Assembly (NCBI GenBank): GCA_017398485.1
Contig: JAFQFY010000051.1
Coordinates: 1-35,930 of the forward strand
Direction: 5' to 3'
DNA: 35,930 bases
Source of the DNA: Clostridia bacterium
Lineage (GTDB): Bacteria; Bacillota; Clostridia; Oscillospirales; Acutalibacteraceae
Shown: positions 30,918 to 35,930 of the stretch, one piece after another
How positions within the stretch are numbered: position 1 is the stretch's first letter
Layout: each line of letters starts with the position of its first letter
Position numbers and translations under genes: made by a program
The notes under the pieces: generated by a model
What the model saw: only the letters and a program-made list of their open reading frames with translations
The model's database searches: none
What the model was told of the DNA's origin: nothing

Positions 30918-31763
30918 ATGAACCGAGCTGATGGCAAACTTTTGCGCCACACCGACCCGATGTACCGCATTGCGGCACACGTTATGGCTAAGCGCAGTGA
31001 CTCGATGAACTCGATCACCTTAGATATTCCCCTGGCCCCGATGGACGCCTATATTCGCGCTAAAAAGAAGGACGGCGTTTCACTCAGTCACATGGCAGTC
31101 ATTTTGGCGTCGTACGTGCGCACGCTGGCCGAATACCCGGCGCTCAACCGCTTTATCGTCAATAAACAAGCCTATACGCGCAACGAGATCGCCGTCGGCA
31201 TGGTGGTGCTCAAGGGCGGCGAGATGGACAACGGCACGATGTCCAAGATCTATTTTCAGCCGACCGACACCATCTTCGAGGTCGAACGGCGTATTCAGGA
31301 ATACGTCAGCAACAACCGCGCCGACGGCGACAACAACGCCACCGACAAGCTCATCAACACGTTGGTGTCTTTGCCGGGTCTGTTGCGCGCGGCGGTGTGC
31401 ATTATCAAGTGGGCGGATAAGCACAATCTTCTGCCCAAGGCGATCATCGACGCGAGTCCGTTCCATACCTCGATGGTGTTCACCAACCTCGCGAGCATCC
31501 GCACCAACCACATTTATCACCACTGCTACGATTTCGGCACTACCAGCGTGGTGATGGCGGCGGGTAACGCACGCGAGATCGCCAAGCGTAAGGGTGGCGA
31601 GATCGTGCACGAAAAATGCTTGCCGTTGGGTGTGGTGATGGACGAGCGCATTGCTTCGGGCAGTTATTTCGCTATGGCGTTTCGCCGCATGAAGCAATAT
31701 TTGAACGATCCCTCCTTGCTGGAAACGCCGCCCGCCGAGGTCAAGGCGGATCCGCAGTTATAA
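30918..31763 (+). CDS. Stand-alone E2-like (2-oxoacid dehydrogenase acyltransferase) protein
   Basis: The 281-residue product resembles the catalytic domain of E2 acyltransferases (also the chloramphenicol acetyltransferase fold) without lipoyl or E3-binding domains. The stretch MVFTNLASIRTNHIYHHCYDFGTT fits that fold. The catalytic motif DHRxxDG is changed to DERIASG, so the usual His and Asp are missing. It may be inactive as an acetyltransferase or use another mechanism. ATG 30918 has GGGAGG upstream. Monocistronic, ending in a strong terminator. Similar stand-alone proteins occur in clostridia with unknown role. Confidence 0.75.
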   Translation: MNRADGKLLRHTDPMYRIAAHVMAKRSDSMNSITLDIPLAPMDAYIRAKKKDGVSLSHMAVILASYVRTLAEYPALNRFIVNKQAYTRNEIAVGMVVLKGGEMDNGTMSKIYFQPTDTIFEVERRIQEYVSNNRADGDNNATDKLINTLVSLPGLLRAAVCIIKWADKHNLLPKAIIDASPFHTSMVFTNLASIRTNHIYHHCYDFGTTSVVMAAGNAREIAKRKGGEIVHEKCLPLGVVMDERIASGSYFAMAFRRMKQYLNDPSLLETPPAEVKADPQL

Positions 31764-31771
31764 GCATTCCG

Positions 31772-31806
31772 GACCGGCAAACGATTCGTTTGCCGGTCGT
31801 TTTTTT
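31772..31806 (+). terminator. Terminator of the E2-like gene
   Basis: GACCGGCAAACG and CGTTTGCCGGTC form a 12-bp stem with a 3-nt loop, followed by seven T's. comEC starts only 10 bp later. Confidence 0.85.
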
Positions 31807-31815
31807 GAGGTAGTT

Positions 31816-33792
31816 ATGCGTTTTCTCAAAACAACTGATTGGCCTGTCAGACGCGGTATGCTGTTGGCAGGCTTGGTGGCGGCGGCAGCGTCGGTCGTGA
31901 GTATGCATCTGCCGCCGTGGGCGGTGGTGGTGATCGCCGCGGCGTTGGTGCTTTCCTGCCTTGTGCCGCCGCTTCGCCGCCCCGTGTGGTTGTACGTGGC
32001 GGCGGTTGCGTGCGTGTTCTTGTGTCTGGGCGGCGCGTATCAGGAAAATACGGTCGCACCGACGAAAAACGCCGTAGGCAAACAGGACACGATCACAGCC
32101 ACCGTGTTGGAGATATCTTCCGAGCATATGGTGACGGTGGAGGTCATGCAGGCGAACCGACTTGCCGAGGGAAGTCGGTTGCTTCTGTATTGCAACGATC
32201 AGACAATGCCTTCGCAGTGCGATACGGTGTGTGTCGCAGTGACCTATAAGGCACTGTATGATACGCAGGACTCGTATCGGGCAGACGGCGTGTTTTTACA
32301 GGCGTATCCGCAAACGTGGAGTGAAGATGCCGTGACGGTGACGTCGCACCAATCGGTTGTCGGTCGCGCGGTCAAGGAGATACGCGCTCGCCTGCGAAAC
32401 GGTATTTTGGACAGGCTTTCCGACGAGGAGGGCGCACTGCTGAGCGGCATCTGTCTGGGGGATAAAAGCACCCTTTCCGCATCGACGACGGAGGCTTTTC
32501 GCTCGGCAGGGCTGTCGCATATTTTGACGGTATCGGGTCTGCATCTGTCGGTCGTCTCGGTCGGCGTTTACACGGCGTTGCGCGTTCTGCTCGGTCGACG
32601 TCGGCTCGCGGCGGCGCTCGTGAGCGTAGTGGTGCTGTTTTTCATGCTGCTGGTCGGGTTTACGCCGTCGGTGGTGCGCGCCGGTGTGATGTGCCTTGTT
32701 TTGCTCGGCGGTCAGCTATTCACGCGTCGCGCCGACGGGCTTAATTCCATGGGACTGGCGTTACTTTTGTTGCTTGCGCATAATCCGTATTGCCTGCTGG
32801 ACGTGGGATTACAGCTTTCGTTCGGCGCGGCAGGCGGCGTACTCTGTCTGACCGAGCCGATTCGTGGACGTTTGCTGCGCTTGCATTTTTGCAAACCGCT
32901 CGCCGACGGGTTGGCGGTGACTACGGCCGCATCCTTGCCGATCACGCCGCTGCTCGCCTATTATTTCGGTGAGGTGTCGCTCGTATCGCCGCTCGCCAAT
33001 CTGCTCGCGGTGTTTCCGGCAAGCGTGGCGCTGGTGCTCGGGTGGATCGCGATGCTGTGTTCTCTTTGGTCGCCGCTGGCGTTTTTGGCGGACGGCATTC
33101 TGTATCTCGCCGGCTGGATAGTGCGGTGGCTGTTGCTTACGGCGCGTTCGCTCGGCGGCTTGCCTTTTGCTACAATGACGGTCGATCGCGCGTGGATCCT
33201 TTTTGGTTTGACAGGCGCCTGCGTATTGAGTATACTATGTTTATACAGCCGCACGCGCGGCCTGCTTCGTCGCACGGTTGCGTGTTTGGCGTCGGTGGCG
33301 TTGCTTGCCGCTTGTCTGCACACATGGTTGTGGCGTGACACCGCCACCGTGACACTCGTCACGCGCGAGGAGCATTTCGTGGCGCTCGTGGAACGGGACG
33401 GACACTGGGGCTTATTGGCGTCGAGCGTGGACGGCTTATATTCCGATGCGGCGCTCGTGCGCGCGTGCCGCGGCAAATTAGAGTATCTCGTCGTCGGCGG
33501 CGGCAGTGCGGCGAATGCGGCACGCCTGACTGCGTGGTTGCGGCAGGTGCAGGTCGACCGCGTGCTGTTCGTGGGGGATACCGATTGGGCGATCGGCCTG
33601 TATTTGAATGCGACCGTCCTGCCGCCGGGTACGCATACGCTGTCACCCGAGACCGCGCTGACGGTTGGGGAGGACGGCTGGAGGCTGACCTGCGGCGACA
33701 GCACCTTGGCGCTCGCCGCAAATGCGACACAGGCGCGGTTATATTTCACCACCCGTGGAAACGGAGAATGGAGCGTTAGACAATGGCGATGA
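31816..33792 (+). CDS. comEC: ComEC/Rec2-family DNA-uptake channel protein
   Basis: The 658-residue product is a membrane protein for importing single-stranded DNA. The first 70 residues hold two to three membrane segments, then an OB-like DUF4131 region, then the competence domain with GLSHILTVSGLHLSV (about 230-245), FTPSVVRAGVMCLVLLGG and LLDVGLQLSFGAAGG. The C-terminal 160 residues fit the position of the ComEC beta-lactamase-like domain, but no HxHxDH metal motif is visible, so that part looks degenerate. Overlaps holA by 10 bp. It may act in DNA uptake or only be a conserved remnant. Confidence 0.9.
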   Translation: MRFLKTTDWPVRRGMLLAGLVAAAASVVSMHLPPWAVVVIAAALVLSCLVPPLRRPVWLYVAAVACVFLCLGGAYQENTVAPTKNAVGKQDTITATVLEISSEHMVTVEVMQANRLAEGSRLLLYCNDQTMPSQCDTVCVAVTYKALYDTQDSYRADGVFLQAYPQTWSEDAVTVTSHQSVVGRAVKEIRARLRNGILDRLSDEEGALLSGICLGDKSTLSASTTEAFRSAGLSHILTVSGLHLSVVSVGVYTALRVLLGRRRLAAALVSVVVLFFMLLVGFTPSVVRAGVMCLVLLGGQLFTRRADGLNSMGLALLLLLAHNPYCLLDVGLQLSFGAAGGVLCLTEPIRGRLLRLHFCKPLADGLAVTTAASLPITPLLAYYFGEVSLVSPLANLLAVFPASVALVLGWIAMLCSLWSPLAFLADGILYLAGWIVRWLLLTARSLGGLPFATMTVDRAWILFGLTGACVLSILCLYSRTRGLLRRTVACLASVALLAACLHTWLWRDTATVTLVTREEHFVALVERDGHWGLLASSVDGLYSDAALVRACRGKLEYLVVGGGSAANAARLTAWLRQVQVDRVLFVGDTDWAIGLYLNATVLPPGTHTLSPETALTVGEDGWRLTCGDSTLALAANATQARLYFTTRGNGEWSVRQWR

Positions 33793-34811
33793 ACGAGGCT
33801 CAACTCAAAGATCAGCTTAAAGAGAGACTTGCGTGCGTCTATGTGCTGTACGGCGCAGAGAGCTATCTTGTCGAGCAGTATATGCGTCTGATCGTCAAGC
33901 AAGCCGTGGGGGATCCCGACGATGCGTTTAATCTGCACCGCTTCGACGGACAGACGCTGACCCTCGAGCAGTTGGAGGAAGCCACGGAGGCACTGCCGCT
34001 GATGGCGGAGCGCACCTGCGTGACGGTGCGTGATATGGATCCGGCGGCACACGGCGAACGTCTGGTCGAGATCTTGCAGCAGATGCCCGACACCTGCGTG
34101 TTGGTGCTGTGGCAGATGACGGTGCAGCCGGATAAGAAAAAAGATTGGAAATTGGTTTTTGATGCCGTAGACGCGATCGGCGGTTGCATGGTCGCGTTTG
34201 AGCGCAAGACGCCGGGTGATGTGGCGAAGATGCTTGTCAGCGGCGCCAAGCGTCGCGGCTGTGTGCTTGCGGCGGAGGATGCGCGCCGCCTGACCGAACA
34301 GGCAGGCAACGACCTCAATTTGTTGTTGCGCGAGTTGGATAAGCTCGTTGCCCTCGCGGACGGCGGCACCATCACGCGCGAGATGATCGAGGCGCTGGGC
34401 ACAAAAAATTTGGAGGCGCGCGTGTTTGATTTATCCAAGGCGATCTTACAGCGTCGCGGCAAGCAGGCGTACGAGCTGCTACACCAGCTGTTCGTTCAGC
34501 GCGCGGAGCCGATCAACGTGTTGGCGGTCTTGTCGAATGCGTATGCGGATCTGTATCGCGCCAAGGTTGCGATCGAGGGCGGCGCGGAGCCGCAATCGCT
34601 TGCGGCGGATTTTACGATGTATAAGGGCAAGGAATTCCGTCTGCGCAACGCCGGCTATGACGCCGCGCGCATGAGTACGCAGGCACTGCGTGACTCGCTG
34701 GATATACTCGCGCAGGCGGATAATACGCTGAAAACCGAGCGCTATGACCAGCGCGTGTTGCTCGAACAGACGGTGTCGCGCCTCATCGAGCGCGCCGCGC
34801 GAGGAGAGTGA
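33783..34811 (+). CDS. holA: DNA polymerase III subunit delta
   Basis: Clamp-loader subunit that opens the sliding clamp. The 342-residue product has the HolA pattern: VYVLYGAESYLVEQYM near 19-34, LPLMAERTCVTVRDMD, and the helical collar region with FDLSKAILQRRGKQAYELLHQL. Length fits the family (about 340). It overlaps the end of comEC, the usual comEC-holA order. A second ATG two codons later is also possible as the start. Confidence 0.93.
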   Translation: MAMNEAQLKDQLKERLACVYVLYGAESYLVEQYMRLIVKQAVGDPDDAFNLHRFDGQTLTLEQLEEATEALPLMAERTCVTVRDMDPAAHGERLVEILQQMPDTCVLVLWQMTVQPDKKKDWKLVFDAVDAIGGCMVAFERKTPGDVAKMLVSGAKRRGCVLAAEDARRLTEQAGNDLNLLLRELDKLVALADGGTITREMIEALGTKNLEARVFDLSKAILQRRGKQAYELLHQLFVQRAEPINVLAVLSNAYADLYRAKVAIEGGAEPQSLAADFTMYKGKEFRLRNAGYDAARMSTQALRDSLDILAQADNTLKTERYDQRVLLEQTVSRLIERAARGE

Positions 34812-34816
34812 GTCTG

Positions 34817-35431
34817 GTGAAACGGGTACGACAAGCCATTGTCGTGGAGGGCAAATACGATGAGATCCGCGTGCACTCGGCGGTGGACGCGCTGGTGGTG
34901 CAGACCGAGGGCTTCGGTATTTTTCGTGATAAGGAGCGCCTCGAATTGCTGCGTCGCCTCGCGGCACAGCGCGGTCTGATTATTCTCACCGACAGCGACT
35001 CGGCAGGCATGCTCATCCGCAATCATCTCATCGGCGCGATCCCTGCTGAACAGATGCGCCACGCCTACGTGCCGCCGATCAAGGGTAAGGAGCGTCGCAA
35101 AGCCACTCCCGGCAAAGAGGGAATAATCGGCGTGGAGGGCGTGGATAACGCCCTTGTCATCCGCGCGCTCGAGCAGGCAGGCGCCATCTTTGAAGACGAG
35201 GATGCCGCGCCGGCGGCGACGGATTTTCTGTGTTTGACCAAGGGCGACTTGTATGCATTGGGGCTGAGCGGTCACGCAAATAGCGCCGCGCGCCGCCGCG
35301 CGTTGCTTACGCGGCTCGGCTTGCCGCAGAATTTGTCCGCCAATCGCTTATTGGAGGTGCTCAACGCCACCGTCACCGTGCAGGAATTGACAAGGCTTTT
35401 AGAAGAGACCAAAGCCGTCGATACGCCTTGA
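34817..35431 (+). CDS. rnmV: Ribonuclease M5
   Basis: It matures the 5S rRNA precursor. The 204-residue product starts VKRVRQAIVVEGKYDEI with the Toprim Glu in EGKYD and the Toprim Asp pair in LTDSDSAG, followed by the RNase M5 block GKEGIIGVEGVDNALVIRAL. I chose GTG 34817, with GAGGAG 10 bases upstream; GTG 34808 overlaps this ribosome site. The usual length is about 180-190; here slightly longer at the C-terminus. In Bacillus rnmV precedes ksgA; here it is followed by tRNA debris instead. Confidence 0.92.
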   Translation: MKRVRQAIVVEGKYDEIRVHSAVDALVVQTEGFGIFRDKERLELLRRLAAQRGLIILTDSDSAGMLIRNHLIGAIPAEQMRHAYVPPIKGKERRKATPGKEGIIGVEGVDNALVIRALEQAGAIFEDEDAAPAATDFLCLTKGDLYALGLSGHANSAARRRALLTRLGLPQNLSANRLLEVLNATVTVQELTRLLEETKAVDTP

Positions 35432-35446
35432 CTTGTCGACGGCTTT
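35411..35446 (+). terminator. Terminator overlapping the rnmV 3' end
   Basis: AAAGCCGTCGA and TCGACGGCTTT are 11-bp arms with a 14-nt loop; the first arm lies inside the gene. The T-tract after it is short (TTTGTGGT). Confidence 0.5.
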
Positions 35447-35517
35447 GTGGTAAAATCCAACATGCCGCAAACCGTAAGATGATTGAGAGTATGGCAGAAT
35501 ATAATTAAACCACATGT

Positions 35518-35557
35518 CGGGGTGTGGCGCAGTTGGTAGCGCGCTTGCTTTGGGAGC
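35518..35557 (+). pseudogene. tRNA-Pro(UGG) 5' half (copy 1)
   Basis: CGGGGTGTGGCGCAGTTGG plus the D-stem end GCGCGC and anticodon arm CTTGC-TTTGGGA-GC (anticodon TGG at 35551-35553) match a tRNA-Pro from its first base to the anticodon stem. After 35557 the match is lost: no GCAAG, no GGTTCGAAT T-arm, no acceptor 3' strand. So the gene is broken in the anticodon stem. Confidence 0.85.
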
Positions 35558-35618
35558 GTGCCTAGCGCGAATTGCCGAGATTTTACGGAAGTCCCGAAAA
35601 GCCTTTAACGGTGCGGAC

Positions 35619-35629
35619 TTTCGGCACTT
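35619..35629 (+). repeat. Spacer landmark TTTCGGCACTT (unit 1)
   Basis: Its counterpart TTTCGCACTT is at 35807-35816. Each lies 31 or 32 bp upstream of the TTTGACCACA repeat. Confidence 0.55.
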
Positions 35630-35645
35630 AATAGAAACGTAAAAC

Positions 35646-35690
35646 TGCGTGGAATTTGCGTTTGACCACAGTTTGTCCCACTTCCACGCA
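35646..35690. repeat. Inverted repeat around the first TTTGACCACA
   Basis: TGCGTGGAA (35646-35654) and TTCCACGCA (35682-35690) are perfect 9-bp arms around a 27-bp spacer that contains TTTGACCACA (35661-35670). Such nested repeats are seen near recombinase arm sites, but the function here is inferred. Confidence 0.5.
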
Positions 35691-35715
35691 AAATCGAGAA
35701 AAATTGAATAAAAAT

Positions 35716-35783
35716 CGGGGTGTGGCGCAGTTGGGAGCGCGCGACATTTGGGAGCAAGAGAACGGGTCTAACCCCTAACCTCG
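35716..35783 (+). pseudogene. Decayed near-full-length tRNA-Pro (copy 2)
   Basis: The D-arm has one change (TTGGGAGC for TTGGTAGC). Four bases of the anticodon 5' stem are replaced (GACA for TTGC), while TTTGGGAGCAAGAG is kept. The T-arm is reduced to GGGTCTAACCC (loop two bases short), and AACCTCG can still pair with CGGGGTG of the acceptor stem. It can no longer fold as a normal tRNA. A hairpin AAACCC/GGGTTT with TTTTT follows (35785-35809). Confidence 0.75.
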
Positions 35784-35784
35784 C

Positions 35785-35809
35785 AAACCCGCATAAACAC
35801 TGGGTTTTT
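35785..35809 (+). terminator. Terminator-like hairpin after copy 2
   Basis: AAACCC and GGGTTT arms with a loop of about 11 nt, followed by a run of five T's. Confidence 0.55.
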
Positions 35810-35848
35810 CGCACTTTCAAATCTCGTTTTTTGAGCTTTGACCCTATA

Positions 35849-35858
35849 TTTGACCACA
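35849..35858 (+). repeat. Second TTTGACCACA repeat
   Basis: Identical to 35661-35670. The first lies 45 bp before copy 2; this one lies 47 bp before copy 3. A weaker CTTTGACCCT is at 35836-35845. Confidence 0.6.
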
Positions 35859-35905
35859 ACTGTGGAAAGTATCTTTCAAACAATTTCATATCATTTATCA
35901 CCTAT

Positions 35906-35930
35906 CGGGGTGTGGCGCAGTTGGTAGCGC
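35906..35930 (+). tRNA. tRNA-Pro 5' part, cut by the window end (copy 3)
   Basis: CGGGGTGTGGCGCAGTTGG followed by TAGCGC, identical to copy 1 over the visible 25 bases. The rest lies outside the window, so I cannot tell whether it is the intact, functional tRNA-Pro or another fragment. Confidence 0.6.

Noticed and set aside
32961..34052. 363-codon minus-strand frame
   Set aside because: Antisense to comEC and holA; Arg/Ser/Thr-rich composition typical of a reverse-strand shadow.
35518..35595. Functional tRNA-Pro at copy 1
   Set aside because: The 3' half (GCAAG, T-arm, acceptor strand) is missing after 35557.
1..35930. CRISPR array, insertion sequence or rRNA
   Set aside because: No regularly spaced identical repeats of CRISPR size, no transposase-like reading frame and no rRNA segments were seen. 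The only serial repeat is the tRNA-Pro series at the right edge, where the spacers differ and the repeat is a tRNA part.

Overview
The window looks like chromosomal DNA from a Gram-positive, spore-forming clostridium-type bacterium (Bacillota), probably an anaerobe of the Oscillospirales kind with fairly GC-rich DNA. Taxonomic clues are a SpoVAE-type sporulation protein, RicT beside DNA polymerase III delta', RNase M5, a DUF1846 protein, a clostridial 2[4Fe-4S] ferredoxin, many textbook sigma-A promoters and strong AGGAGG ribosome sites. The species is inference; no rRNA is present.

Left part (1-5.4 kb): a ROK sugar kinase overlaps a membrane-anchored Gfo/Idh/MocA oxidoreductase; uracil-DNA glycosylase (ung) runs the other way; a PiT phosphate transporter and its DUF47/PhoU-like partner form an operon with a near-consensus promoter.

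Central part (5.5-20.3 kb): a dense carbohydrate-catabolism island of at least four transcription units. Module A is an L-fucose-isomerase-like enzyme, an FGGY kinase and a class II aldolase, divergent from a PocR-domain AraC regulator. Module B repeats this design with a paralogous isomerase plus a D-allulose/D-tagatose 3-epimerase-type enzyme, divergent from a second PocR-AraC regulator. Unit C pairs a cytosolic ceramidase-fold hydrolase with a NagB-like sugar-phosphate deaminase/isomerase. Unit D is a five-gene run: archaeal-type triose-phosphate isomerase, SIS-domain isomerase, a long YjbQ-family protein, an FSA-type transaldolase and a xylulokinase-like FGGY kinase. No transporter, glycoside hydrolase or microcompartment shell gene lies in the island. 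Together the units look like an isomerise-epimerise-phosphorylate-cleave route for one or more unusual sugars or acylated amino sugars, which I cannot name.

Right part (20.4-35.4 kb): a small predicted lipoprotein, DUF1846, then a housekeeping run holB-ricT-ferredoxin-trmN6-rsmI-small membrane protein, a CNNM/CorC-like CBS protein, spoVAE, a Nudix hydrolase with an acyltransferase-3 protein, an E2-like acyltransferase, then comEC-holA-rnmV.

Right edge (35.5-35.93 kb): three copies of the 5' half of a tRNA-Pro(UGG) gene, 190-198 bp apart. Copy 1 is a half gene, copy 2 a decayed near-complete gene, and copy 3 is cut by the window end. The DNA between copies keeps the same landmarks at nearly the same spacing, suggesting serial insertion/excision or duplication at a tRNA attachment site.
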